Part shown: positions 6,675 through 15,730 of the stretch, piece by piece
How positions within the stretch are numbered: position 1 is the first letter of the stretch
Layout: each line of letters starts with the position of its first letter
Assembly: GCA_020721805.1 (NCBI GenBank)
Contig: DYMB01000004.1
Coordinates: 1 to 43,515 of the forward strand
Direction of reading: 5' to 3'
DNA: 43,515 nucleotides
Source of the DNA: Acetofilamentum sp.
Lineage (GTDB): Bacteria > Hydrothermota > 32-111
The notes under the pieces: model-generated
The model's input: the letters and a program-made list of their open reading frames with translations, nothing else
Database searches by the model: none
Told to the model about the DNA's origin: nothing
Program-made: the position numbers and the translations under genes

Positions 6675-9125
6675 ATGGGAGAGGAATATCCGTTAAAAGG
6701 ATTTGAACTCATATATTATGATGATCTTACAGGACTTTTCAATAAAAGATTTTTAAACAGTTTAAAAAATTTTATCTCTGGTAAAATATTATTGACAATT
6801 TTTGACATAGATGATTTCAAAAGTATAAACGATATTTATGGTCACCAAACGGGTGATCATATGATAAAAAAAGTTTCCGATATTTTAATAAAATATACTA
6901 AAAAGGGAGAATTCCCGATAAGATATGGGGGAGATGAGTTTGTTTTGATATCATCTTTTACTGATCTGGAAAATTTTGTTAAAAAACTTGAAGATATGAA
7001 AAATTTTATCCAAACAACACCCTTTGTTTATAACAACAACATAATAAGGTTAACATTATCTTTTGGTGTTAGCGATGGCGATATTGAAAACATTCATTCG
7101 ATTCTTGAAAATGCTGACAGCGCTTTATATCTTTCAAAAGGAAAAGGAAAGAATTGTGTAACAGTTTATAAACCTGATGAAGATGAAACGATAAAACTTC
7201 CCTTCAGGTTTGAAAGAGAAGTTAAAAACTGCCTTGTATCAGGTAAAAATGTCTTAATAAAAGGTGGCGTAAAATCTGGTAAAACATATTTTAAAAATAT
7301 CCTGCAAAAAAATTTTAAAAATGTTAATTTTATCGAATATAAAAAAGATATATCCTCCATTCCTTCAAAAAATGTATGTTTCTTCTATGATCCGCTTTTA
7401 TATGAAAATGATCAAAATTTGAAAAATATTATAACTAAATTGAAATCAAAAGATTATAAAGAGTTCTCAATGGATAACCTATCATTTCAAGAATTTATTA
7501 GGGTGTTTGAGTTATCTTTTAAAGAAAAATCAATATTTCTTTTGAACTTTGCATATGACCTCACATGTGGAAACAGGTTTTTAACTTTAAAATTTTTAAA
7601 GGAAAAGAATAGAATATGGGAAATAGACATATTTGATTTTTTTGATGATCTTTTATATTATGATTCGAATTTTGAAAATTGCATCAAAAAAATAATAGAT
7701 TATGGATTTTTAATAGATCCTAAGAGAGTGAAATCAAAAAATGATTTAGAGACCATAGAAAAACTTTTAAACCGACAGGTCCTTTTCAAAGAGAAAGATT
7801 TTTTTAGATATTCTTATCCATCTTTATATTTCTATTATGCAAAAAAATTTAAAAGAGAATTAAAGTTGCCAGAAAATTTTAAAATATTTCAAAATATAAG
7901 ATTAGGATTTATTTCAAACGATATGAAAAAATATTTGAAAAATGCTTCGAATCTTTATTATTACGGTGATCTGGATCTATCCGAAAAACTTCTTTCTAAA
8001 GTTGAAACTTTTGATGACAAAAAAAATGCTCTTATTGGGAAAATATATCTGGCAAGGAGAGAATTTACAAATGCGGAAAGATGTTGCGAAAAGATTAAAA
8101 ATAAGAATGAAAGGGAGGATTTAAAATTTCTCGTCCAATATTTTAAAAATCAAAACATTTTTGAGAACGAATGTAAAACTATAACACAAAAATTGTGCTA
8201 TCTGGGCTATCTGTATCATAATATGAATTTTAAGCGTTTTATCGAATACTCGAAAAGTTTTGATTACAACAAACTGGATAAGAGAGAAAAAATAACTTAT
8301 GATTTTTTACTCGGGAATTTTAAAATACTTCAAGAAAAATACTCTGAATCTGAAATTTATCTTAACAGATGCGAAAAGTTATGCCGGAAATATAATTTTT
8401 ACGTGGATCTTGGCAAGGTTTATATGTCATATGGTATAATGTATGATGAGATAGAGGAGTTTGAAAAATCTCTTGAAAATTATAACAGGGCTCTTGATAT
8501 TTTCAGGTATTCCAACTCAAAAAATGCTTTGAAAAGCCTTTTGATGAATCTTGCCATCCTCTATTCAAAATTTGGAGATTTTTCTACATCGTTTGATATC
8601 TTTTCAACGCTTTTAAACGAAGAAAAACCTGATAACATATTTTTTAAACGGACTATCTTTAACAATCTTTCATTTGTCTATTTTAACATTTTTGATTTTG
8701 AAAAATCAAGATACTATTTGAACCAACTTAAAAATATGTACGATAAAAAGGATGTTATACCGGATTATGTTATTTTACATGAAATCAAATTGAAAATTGT
8801 AGAGGGTAGAATAGAGTTGGTAAAACTTGATAATTTAAATAAAAATGATATAATAAATAAATTAGAAATTGAATGTATTAGTTTTATTTTAAAAGAGTTT
8901 AAAGATGTCAATCTTGAAAAGATAGAAAGATTCATGAACAGTTTTATGAAGATAAGTCCTGGTAAAAATATTCTTGTAAAGAATGAACTTTTAATTTTTC
9001 TATGTTATATTTTTAAAAACAATGATCCTATAAAAAAATATCTCTCTGAAAAAATAATTGATAATTTTAAATTTTTAAGACTTAACACAAGGATAGAGTT
9101 TTTCAGAGAAAAAATGGAGGTATAA
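6675..9125 (+). CDS. Diguanylate cyclase (GGDEF) fused to a P-loop ATPase-like domain and TPR repeats
   Basis: Residues about 12-165 form a GGDEF domain with the opening motif DDLTGLFNKR, FDIDDFKSINDIYGHQTGD and an intact GGDEF at 85-89, so c-di-GMP synthesis is plausible. There is no RxxD inhibitory site upstream of the motif and no N-terminal sensor domain. Residues about 175-400 carry a Walker A loop, GGVKSGKT (197-204), and a possible Walker B, VCFFYDP (234-240), as in STAND-type signalling ATPases. From about residue 420 to the end the protein is helical, with recognisable TPRs near 580-680. It has no membrane segment. It leads the large operon, and its stop overlaps the start of hslV. 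Domain roles are inferred from motifs; the ligand is unknown. Confidence 0.82.
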   Translation: MGEEYPLKGFELIYYDDLTGLFNKRFLNSLKNFISGKILLTIFDIDDFKSINDIYGHQTGDHMIKKVSDILIKYTKKGEFPIRYGGDEFVLISSFTDLENFVKKLEDMKNFIQTTPFVYNNNIIRLTLSFGVSDGDIENIHSILENADSALYLSKGKGKNCVTVYKPDEDETIKLPFRFEREVKNCLVSGKNVLIKGGVKSGKTYFKNILQKNFKNVNFIEYKKDISSIPSKNVCFFYDPLLYENDQNLKNIITKLKSKDYKEFSMDNLSFQEFIRVFELSFKEKSIFLLNFAYDLTCGNRFLTLKFLKEKNRIWEIDIFDFFDDLLYYDSNFENCIKKIIDYGFLIDPKRVKSKNDLETIEKLLNRQVLFKEKDFFRYSYPSLYFYYAKKFKRELKLPENFKIFQNIRLGFISNDMKKYLKNASNLYYYGDLDLSEKLLSKVETFDDKKNALIGKIYLARREFTNAERCCEKIKNKNEREDLKFLVQYFKNQNIFENECKTITQKLCYLGYLYHNMNFKRFIEYSKSFDYNKLDKREKITYDFLLGNFKILQEKYSESEIYLNRCEKLCRKYNFYVDLGKVYMSYGIMYDEIEEFEKSLENYNRALDIFRYSNSKNALKSLLMNLAILYSKFGDFSTSFDIFSTLLNEEKPDNIFFKRTIFNNLSFVYFNIFDFEKSRYYLNQLKNMYDKKDVIPDYVILHEIKLKIVEGRIELVKLDNLNKNDIINKLEIECISFILKEFKDVNLEKIERFMNSFMKISPGKNILVKNELLIFLCYIFKNNDPIKKYLSEKIIDNFKFLRLNTRIEFFREKMEV

Positions 9126-9655
9126 TGTTTCGTTCAACTACGATTCTTGGATTAAGAAAAAACGGAATAACTGTTATGGGTGGTGATGGACAGGTCACAT
9201 TTGGAGAGACCATAGTAAAGAAAGGTGCAAAAAAGGTGAAAAGACTTTACGATGGAAAGGTTCTTGCAGGTTTTGCAGGCTCTGTAGCGGATGCTTTAAC
9301 ACTTTTTGATAAATTTGAAAGATATTTGATAAATGCAAAGGGAGATATTATAAAAGCATCTACGGATCTTACAAAGGAATGGAGACAGGATAAAATTTTA
9401 AGACAACTCGAGGCTATGCTTGTTGTTATGGACGAAGAGCATTCTCTGATAATCTCTGGAAAAGGTGATATAGTGGAACCTGATGATGGCATAGTCTCCA
9501 TAGGAAGCGGAAGTTCCTATGCTTATGCCGCCTCAAGAGCTTTGATGAGATATTCAAACCTTTCTGCTGAGGAGATCGTTATAAATTCTTTAAAAATAGT
9601 TTCCGATATATGTATATACACAAACGATAATTTAACCATAGAGATATTGAAATGA
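9125..9655 (+). CDS. hslV: HslV (ClpQ) proteasome-like peptidase subunit
   Basis: Peptidase ring of the HslUV ATP-dependent protease. It shows TTILGLRKNG, GGDGQVTFG, VLAGFAGSVADALTLF and EPDDGIVSIGSGSSYA, all hallmark HslV stretches. The catalytic nucleophile is expected to be Thr5, exposed after removal of the four-residue propeptide MFRS, similar to other HslV proteins with a short leader. At 176 residues the length is normal. The ATG shares one base with the TAA of the upstream gene, and GGAGG lies just before that stop. Confidence 0.95.
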   Translation: MFRSTTILGLRKNGITVMGGDGQVTFGETIVKKGAKKVKRLYDGKVLAGFAGSVADALTLFDKFERYLINAKGDIIKASTDLTKEWRQDKILRQLEAMLVVMDEEHSLIISGKGDIVEPDDGIVSIGSGSSYAYAASRALMRYSNLSAEEIVINSLKIVSDICIYTNDNLTIEILK

Positions 9656-10965
9656 AAGAAGAGTTTAATCTTAAACCTAAAGATATTGTAAACGAACTGG
9701 ACAAGTATATTGTAAGTCAGGATGAAGCGAAAAAACAGGTTGCCATAGCGGTTAGAAACAGGATAAGAAGAAAACTTGTGAATTCAAAGATAAGGGAGGA
9801 TATTTTTTTAAGTAATATAATTATGATAGGTCCAACAGGTGTTGGGAAAACTGAAATAGCAAGAAGATTATCCACAATACTTAAAGCACCCTTTATAAAA
9901 GTTGAAGCAACTAAGTTTACAGAGATAGGCTATGTTGGAAAGGATGTTGAATCTATGATAAGAGATCTTATGAACATTGGATATGATATGGTATTCAAGG
10001 AAATGTATAATGAACTTGAAAAAGAGGTTGATGATATAGTTAAAAAGCAGATTCTTGAAATAGTTTTTCCCGGAATAGAATCTTATGATGAAATTTCAAA
10101 AGAAAAATTCACAAAATTTTATGAAGATGGAACGCTTGATGAAAGGGAAGTCGAAATAACAGTTCAGGAGAGTGATAGGCCTTTTTTTGATGTTTTTGCC
10201 ATCCCCGGTCTTGAATCTATGGAAAATGTTCAAGATATGTTGAAGGAACTTTCTCCTAAAAAAACAAAAAAGAGAAAAGTCAAAATAAAACAGGCAAAAG
10301 AAATTTTAAAGGATAAAGAGATATCAAAAAAAATAGACAAGGAAAAGGTTATAGAAATAGCAAAGGAAAGGGTCGAAAATTTTGGTATAGTTTTTATAGA
10401 TGAGATAGATAAGATAATAGCACTCGATAAAGGACCAGGGATAGATGTTTCAAGAAGTGGGGTTCAACGAGATCTTTTACCAATAGTTGAGGGAACAACC
10501 GTTATGACGAAATATGGCTCCATAAAGACGGATCATATACTTTTTATAGCATCCGGAGCATTTTCAAACTGTTCCGTATCAGATCTGATGCCAGAATTGC
10601 AGGGCAGATTCCCTGTAAGGGTGGAACTCGATAGCCTTGATAAAAACAGTTTTATAAGAATACTCAAAGAGCCTGATAATTCTATTCTAAAACAGTATAA
10701 AGAACTTTTAAAAGTGGATAATGTTGAAATTGATTTTACCGATGATGCTATAAAAACCATAGCAAATATAGCATACGAGTATAACCAGAGACTTGAAGAT
10801 ATTGGTGCAAGAAGGTTAAGAACCATAACGAACAAAGTTCTTGAGGATATAATGTTTGAAAGTGAAAAATATACTTCAAAAAAAGTTATGATTGACGAAA
10901 CTTTTGTAAAAAGTAAGATAAAGGATGTTACCCCAACTTCCGACAGGAAAAAATATATACTATGA
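9652..10965 (+). CDS. hslU: HslU (ClpY) unfoldase ATPase subunit
   Basis: AAA+ ring that unfolds substrates and feeds them to HslV. It starts with the family-typical LKPKDIVNELDKYIVSQDEA. Walker A GPTGVGKT is at 60-67, the pore loop is GYVG in EIGYVGKDVES, and the Walker B is VFIDEID near 247-253. The I-domain insertion lies between, and the sensor/arginine region is GARRLRT. The C-terminus KKYIL has the hydrophobic tail that docks in HslV. It has 437 residues and is coupled to hslV through an ATGA overlap. Confidence 0.96.
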   Translation: MKEEFNLKPKDIVNELDKYIVSQDEAKKQVAIAVRNRIRRKLVNSKIREDIFLSNIIMIGPTGVGKTEIARRLSTILKAPFIKVEATKFTEIGYVGKDVESMIRDLMNIGYDMVFKEMYNELEKEVDDIVKKQILEIVFPGIESYDEISKEKFTKFYEDGTLDEREVEITVQESDRPFFDVFAIPGLESMENVQDMLKELSPKKTKKRKVKIKQAKEILKDKEISKKIDKEKVIEIAKERVENFGIVFIDEIDKIIALDKGPGIDVSRSGVQRDLLPIVEGTTVMTKYGSIKTDHILFIASGAFSNCSVSDLMPELQGRFPVRVELDSLDKNSFIRILKEPDNSILKQYKELLKVDNVEIDFTDDAIKTIANIAYEYNQRLEDIGARRLRTITNKVLEDIMFESEKYTSKKVMIDETFVKSKIKDVTPTSDRKKYIL

Positions 10966-11405
10966 AAAATGACGAACTTGAAACTTTTGTTAAAATTTTA
11001 AATGTTAAAGATTTAAAAGAATCGGTCAGGATTCTATTGAATGAGAAATATTCTGATAAAGTGATGGTAGATGATTTTTTAAAAATCATATTTGATAGGG
11101 ACTCATCCCTTACAAAACTTCCCTTTAACGATTTTATATTTTTGAAAATTGAAAACGAGAATGAAAAGAACTTAAACATCTTTCTGGGAATTTTAAATGA
11201 TCCTTTGATACTTAACGATGAACGATTGAATGGCTTATTCCTTCTGGTTTTCCCTGATTCTTTTAGACAAAAATATTTAGAAATTACAAGTTATCTTAAA
11301 AGGTTAATCATATCCAAGAGTTTTAAACAAAAGCTTTTGAGTTTAAAAAACGAGAAAGAGATAAAATCTTTCATTAAAAAGGAATTACAGGATTTTGAAA
11401 GTTAA
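10962..11405 (+). CDS. Hypothetical protein, distantly PTS EIIA-like, without histidine
   Basis: The 147-residue soluble protein begins at an ATGA overlap with hslU. Its second half (VFPDSFRQKYLEITSYLKRL, then KSFKQKLLSLKNEKEIKSFI) resembles the C-terminal part of PtsN-type EIIA domains, where a long helix precedes the L..L....E....I pattern. The N-terminal half also has the right spacing. The protein contains no histidine and no cysteine, so it cannot be phosphorylated like an EIIA protein. The family link is weak and based on pattern only. It sits between a protease and a VanZ-like membrane gene and may be a regulatory remnant of that fold. Confidence 0.45.
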   Translation: MKNDELETFVKILNVKDLKESVRILLNEKYSDKVMVDDFLKIIFDRDSSLTKLPFNDFIFLKIENENEKNLNIFLGILNDPLILNDERLNGLFLLVFPDSFRQKYLEITSYLKRLIISKSFKQKLLSLKNEKEIKSFIKKELQDFES

Positions 11406-11847
11406 AAGATTCTTTTACTGGTTTCCAACGATTCTATGGACAATTTTCATATTTTTGATGGGGTCATCCCAGTTGAACGATAATGAAAAGAGTAGAAATT
11501 TTATCATTCTTTTCTTCAACAGGATAAGAAGGTATCTTATGAGAAGGGATGGGACTCTTGAAAAAATATTATACTTGAATCTTGACAAAATATATCATTT
11601 TATCCAATATTTAATTTTAACCCTTCTTGTATGTTTTTCTATCAAGAAGGATTTTAAAAAAGATGATTTTTTTAATTTAAAATTCGTTCTTTTGTTTATA
11701 CTCATAATAAGTGTGCTCGATGAGATTCATCAGGTCTTTATATCATACAGAAGTTGTTCAATGTTTGATTTTTTTGCTGATCTACTTGGAGTTTTTATGC
11801 TCTATGTTTATTTGAAATTGAAGAGAAGAGGTTTTAATGTCAATTGA
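11395..11847 (+). CDS. VanZ-like membrane protein
   Basis: Small integral membrane protein with about four hydrophobic segments. It carries the VanZ-family signature in SVLDEIHQVFISYRSCSMFD followed by FFADLLG, where the conserved Asp-Glu-x-x-Gln and Arg...Asp are all present, and an N-terminal WTIFIFLMGSSQ. Family members include the teicoplanin-resistance protein VanZ, but most have no known function. The start is TTG at 11395, giving an 11-base overlap with the previous gene; an in-frame ATT lies directly before it, so the exact start is uncertain. It ends inside the start of hisS. Confidence 0.8.
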   Translation: MKVKRFFYWFPTILWTIFIFLMGSSQLNDNEKSRNFIILFFNRIRRYLMRRDGTLEKILYLNLDKIYHFIQYLILTLLVCFSIKKDFKKDDFFNLKFVLLFILIISVLDEIHQVFISYRSCSMFDFFADLLGVFMLYVYLKLKRRGFNVN

Positions 11848-13117
11848 AAAAGAGAAGGGGACATACGATATCATCCCCGACGATTCACTTGTATTCTATA
11901 GTGTAAGGAAAAATATAGAAAAGATTTTTCAAACTTATGGATACTTTTTCTGTGAAACATCTTCAATCCAGCCAGAAGAACTTTTTAAAAGAACAATAGG
12001 AATTGCAAGCGATATAGTCACAAAAGAAATGTTTTATATCGAATCCGATAAACCAAGATTTGTTTTAAAACCTGAAGAGACAGCACCGTTGATCTTTTCG
12101 CTTTTTGAAAATCGTCTGGCCGATTCAAAAGTATATGAAAAATTTTTCTATTTCACAAAAGTTTACAGACATGAAAAGCCACAGAAAGGCAGGCTCAGAG
12201 AATTTTATCAGTACGGTGCTGAATCACTTGGAGATTTTAAGAAAGAAAGAGATGGAGAGATGATACTCCTTGCCGAAAAGATTCTTAATCAATTTGGTAT
12301 CGAAGATTATGAATTGAACATAAACAATATTGGATGCAAAAATTGCAGGGCTGGATATTTAAATCTTTTAAAGGATTATTTTAAAAAAAATCAGGATAAT
12401 CTGTGCAAAGATTGTCAGAGAAAAATAGATACCAACACTCTGAGAATTTTTGATTGCAAAAATGAAAATTGTAAAAAGGTAAGTTTGAACGCTCCTTTGA
12501 TAACAGATAACCTATGCTCTTCCTGTAAAAATGATTTTGAAGAACTTAAAGATTTTCTTAAAGAAAACGATCTTTCCTATAATGTAAATCCCTATATAGT
12601 AAGGGGACTCGATTATTATGAAAAGAATGTTTTCGAATTTGTAGAGACCGGTGGAAATTTGGGATCACAGTCCACTCTTATAGGTGGAGGTAGATACAGA
12701 TATAAAAAGGATAATGTTTTAAAAAATGATATCACAGGTGTTGGATTTGCGGGAGGTGTCGAAAGGTTGATACTCTCCATACCTGAAAATGTCAAAAAGG
12801 ATTTGAAGAGAGAAGAATCCTGTGATGTTTATGTAGCACATATGGGTGGTAAGACCTTTGAAAGATCTTTAAAGGTGGTTTATTTTTTAAGAGAAAAAGG
12901 AATAAAAACAGATATTTTTTATAACGAAGCAAGAATAAACAAAATTTTAAGTCTCGCTTCAAAGAAAAATGTAAAACTTGTTTTGATCCTTGGAGAAGAG
13001 GAGTTGTCCGAAGAAAAGATAACATTGAAGAATATGGAAACAGGTTTTCAGAAAAAGATAAAACTGGATGAAAAGATATTACTTGAAGAAATAAAAACGG
13101 AGATTTCAAATGTATAA
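11837..13117 (+). CDS. hisS: Histidyl-tRNA synthetase
   Basis: Class II synthetase that charges tRNA-His. The N-terminus GTYDIIPDDS is family-typical, followed by motif 2, VYRHEKPQKGRLREFYQYG, the HisA signature VRGLDYYEKNVFEF, and motif 3 in GVGFAGGVERLIL. A C-terminal anticodon-binding domain begins near residue 330. The insertion between motif 2 and the HisA signature (about 163-232) has four Cys pairs or pseudo-pairs (CKNC from Cys167, CKDC, a C-x5-C-type pair, and CSSC at 227-230), so it may bind zinc; Cys-containing insertions also occur in other bacterial HisRS. At 426 residues the length is normal. Confidence 0.95.
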   Translation: MSIEKEKGTYDIIPDDSLVFYSVRKNIEKIFQTYGYFFCETSSIQPEELFKRTIGIASDIVTKEMFYIESDKPRFVLKPEETAPLIFSLFENRLADSKVYEKFFYFTKVYRHEKPQKGRLREFYQYGAESLGDFKKERDGEMILLAEKILNQFGIEDYELNINNIGCKNCRAGYLNLLKDYFKKNQDNLCKDCQRKIDTNTLRIFDCKNENCKKVSLNAPLITDNLCSSCKNDFEELKDFLKENDLSYNVNPYIVRGLDYYEKNVFEFVETGGNLGSQSTLIGGGRYRYKKDNVLKNDITGVGFAGGVERLILSIPENVKKDLKREESCDVYVAHMGGKTFERSLKVVYFLREKGIKTDIFYNEARINKILSLASKKNVKLVLILGEEELSEEKITLKNMETGFQKKIKLDEKILLEEIKTEISNV

Positions 13118-14834
13118 AACGACTTTAAGAAGTATGATGTGTGGTTTTGTAAACAAAGATTTTGAAAACAGGGAGATAAAACTCGCAGGGTGGGTTAACA
13201 GGATAAGAGATCATGGAAACATTCTATTTATAGATTTAAGGGATAGAAGTGGTATGGTTCAGATTTTCACAAACAGCAAAGAAATGATTTCAAAAATTAA
13301 GGATCTAAAGAGTGAAGACGTTATCCTTGTTGATGGGATAGTTAAGAAGAGACCTGACAATATGGTAAACAGGGAGATGAAAACCGGTGAAGTTGAAATA
13401 GAGTTAAAAGAACTCTCCATTTTAAACAGATCCGAAGTTCTCCCATTTCAAATAGATGATGATGTCAAAGCACATGAGGAGTTGAGGTTAAAATATAGAT
13501 ATCTCGATTTAAGAAGAAACTCTATGAAAGAAGCCATAATACAGAGAGCAAAGATAATAAAATGTATGAGGGATTTTCTTTTTGATGAAGGTTTTATTGA
13601 AGTGGAAACCCCGGTCCTTTCAAAATCAACTCCCGAAGGGGCGAGAGATTTTCTTGTGCCATCAAGAATACATAAGGGGAAATTTTATGCGCTCGTTCAA
13701 TCTCCTCAGATTTACAAACAACTTTTGATGGTTGCAGGTTTCGATAGATATTTTCAGATCGCGAGATGCTTCAGAGATGAGGATCAGAGAGCGGATAGAC
13801 AGCCTGAGTTTACACAACTTGATATAGAGATGTCATTTGTTGAAAGGGATGATATCCTATCTCTTATAGAAAAAATGATCTATAGAATTTTTGATGAAAT
13901 TTTAAAAATAAAATTATCCGTTCCATTCAAAATTTTAACTTACGATGAGGTTGTTGAAAAATATGGGACCGATAAACCAGATTTAAGATATGACCTTATA
14001 ATAAATGATTTCACCGATATAGTTAAAGATAGTGAATTTAAAATTTTCAACGAAAACGAATATACCGGTGGAATAATTTTTGAGGGTGATCTTACCAGAA
14101 AGGAAATCGATGATTTGAATCTATTTATAAAATCGGCAGGTGGTTTGGGTTTAACATACCTGAAAATCGAAAATGAATCTTTAACAGGACCAGTAGCAAA
14201 ATTTTTCAAAAAGAATGTATTTAATTTGAAAAAAGGGCACATTCTTTTTATGAGTGGTAAAAGAAAGAGAACTCTTGAATTTCTTGGAATGTTAAGAAGG
14301 AAACTCGCATCTTTAAAAGGATTTGATAACAAGAAAGAGTTTAATTTCTTATGGGTTGTTGAGTTTCCACTCTTTGAATTCGATGAAATTGAGAATAGAT
14401 ATGTTGCAGCACATCATATGTTTACCATGCCAAAGAAGGAACACATAGGTATGCTTTCAACCGATCCTTTAAAAGTCAGATCCGACACCTATGATCTTGT
14501 ATGTAACGGTGTTGAACTTGCATCCGGAAGCATAAGAATACATGATAGAAACATACAGAAGGAAATAATGAAAATTATCGGTATGAGTGAAGATGAACTC
14601 TACTCTAAATTTGGTTTTCTACTTGATGCTTTTAAATATGGTGCTCCACCACATGGAGGAATAGCCCCGGGTATAGACAGGTTTGTTTCACTCTTACTTG
14701 AAAGAGAAAACATAAAGGATGTTATAGCGTTTCCGAAAACTCTCAATGGAGTCGGAGTGATGGAGAATACTCCAGATTATGTTTCTTCGAAACAATTAAA
14801 AGAGTTAAATATAAAGGTGGTGAATGATGAATAA
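13110..14834 (+). CDS. aspS: Aspartyl-tRNA synthetase, bacterial type
   Basis: Charges tRNA-Asp. It has an N-terminal OB-fold (LAGWVNRIRDHGNILFIDLR), class II motif 2 (RCFRDEDQRADRQPEFTQLD) and motif 3 (GGIAPGIDRFVSLLLE). A GAD insertion domain occupies about residues 285-420, which marks the bacterial type. The 574-residue length is typical. It overlaps hisS by eight bases, a common hisS-aspS pairing. Whether it also charges tRNA-Asn cannot be told from this sequence; no gatCAB or asnS is visible in the window. Confidence 0.96.
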   Translation: MYKTTLRSMMCGFVNKDFENREIKLAGWVNRIRDHGNILFIDLRDRSGMVQIFTNSKEMISKIKDLKSEDVILVDGIVKKRPDNMVNREMKTGEVEIELKELSILNRSEVLPFQIDDDVKAHEELRLKYRYLDLRRNSMKEAIIQRAKIIKCMRDFLFDEGFIEVETPVLSKSTPEGARDFLVPSRIHKGKFYALVQSPQIYKQLLMVAGFDRYFQIARCFRDEDQRADRQPEFTQLDIEMSFVERDDILSLIEKMIYRIFDEILKIKLSVPFKILTYDEVVEKYGTDKPDLRYDLIINDFTDIVKDSEFKIFNENEYTGGIIFEGDLTRKEIDDLNLFIKSAGGLGLTYLKIENESLTGPVAKFFKKNVFNLKKGHILFMSGKRKRTLEFLGMLRRKLASLKGFDNKKEFNFLWVVEFPLFEFDEIENRYVAAHHMFTMPKKEHIGMLSTDPLKVRSDTYDLVCNGVELASGSIRIHDRNIQKEIMKIIGMSEDELYSKFGFLLDAFKYGAPPHGGIAPGIDRFVSLLLERENIKDVIAFPKTLNGVGVMENTPDYVSSKQLKELNIKVVNDE

Positions 14835-15333
14835 AATAAGAAAATATCCCGATCCGGTTTTAAGAATAAAATCTGATGAAGTGAAGATTATAGATAGATC
14901 TATTTTAAATATAGTAAAATTGATGAAAGAGAATATGCTTCTTGAAGATGGTATAGGACTTGCCGCAAATCAAATAGGAATAACTAAAAGGATAATTCTA
15001 ATAGCTTTTGAAAATGAACCTGAAATTATGTTCAATCCAGAAATAATATGGAAATCTGATGATGAAGATTATATGACTGAAGGTTGCCTATCCTTTGAAA
15101 ATCTTGTAGTGGAAATCAAAAGAAAAAAATCGGTTAAAATAGCATATAAAAACCTTGAAAATCAGCCTGTTGTCAAAATTCTGGATGGTATCTATGCAAG
15201 AGTTGCTCAACACGAGATAGATCATTTGAATGGTATCCTTATAGTGGATTATCTTGAACCTATGGAAAAATTAAATTATAATATTAATATTTTAAACAAA
15301 AAGGAGAAAATTGATGAAAAAAATCGAAATTGA
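14824..15333 (+). CDS. def: Peptide deformylase
   Basis: Removes the N-terminal formyl group from nascent proteins. All three metal-site motifs are present: GIGLAANQIG, EGCLSF with the metal-ligand Cys88, and QHEIDHLNG with His130 and His134. The N-terminal IRKYPDPVLR is family-typical. At 169 residues it is normal. Two ATG codons in tandem (14824, 14827) are possible starts; both follow the GGTGGTGA of the end of aspS. It overlaps the next gene by 20 bases. Confidence 0.95.
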   Translation: MMNKIRKYPDPVLRIKSDEVKIIDRSILNIVKLMKENMLLEDGIGLAANQIGITKRIILIAFENEPEIMFNPEIIWKSDDEDYMTEGCLSFENLVVEIKRKKSVKIAYKNLENQPVVKILDGIYARVAQHEIDHLNGILIVDYLEPMEKLNYNINILNKKEKIDEKNRN

Positions 15334-15730
15334 ATGGAAGGAGAATCTTCTATTCTCTTCTAAAAAAGAGAATGCTGAAATTTTTATGAATTCAACACTT
15401 GATTCGGAAACTATGAAAAATTATTTTGCGCCTATGGAACTCCTCCTTGTTTCACTTGCAGGCTGTACCGGTATGGATGTTATGGCGATTTTAAAAAAAA
15501 TGAGGCAGAATATTACCAAATTTAAAGTTTCCATAAGTGCGGAAAGGGCTCCAGAACATCCTAAAATCTATACGAAAATAAATATTCATTACTATTTTGA
15601 AGGTAAGAATGTTGAAAAGGAAAAAGTAGAAAGAGCCATAGACCTCTCTTTTAATAAATACTGCTCAGTGACAGCAATGTTGAAGAAAAGCTCCGAAATG
15701 GGGTTTACCTATGAGATTAAAAACATTTAA
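15314..15730 (+). CDS. OsmC/Ohr-family protein
   Basis: The OsmC family comprises peroxidases that use two cysteines to reduce organic hydroperoxides. Cys51 lies in SLAGCTGMDV and Cys117 in FNKYCSVTAML, matching the conserved pair. The ATG at 15314 is used because AAGGAG is seven bases upstream; a TTG three bases earlier is also open. At 138 residues it is typical. The partner reductant is unknown. It overlaps both the preceding and the following genes. Confidence 0.88.
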   Translation: MKKIEIEWKENLLFSSKKENAEIFMNSTLDSETMKNYFAPMELLLVSLAGCTGMDVMAILKKMRQNITKFKVSISAERAPEHPKIYTKINIHYYFEGKNVEKEKVERAIDLSFNKYCSVTAMLKKSSEMGFTYEIKNI

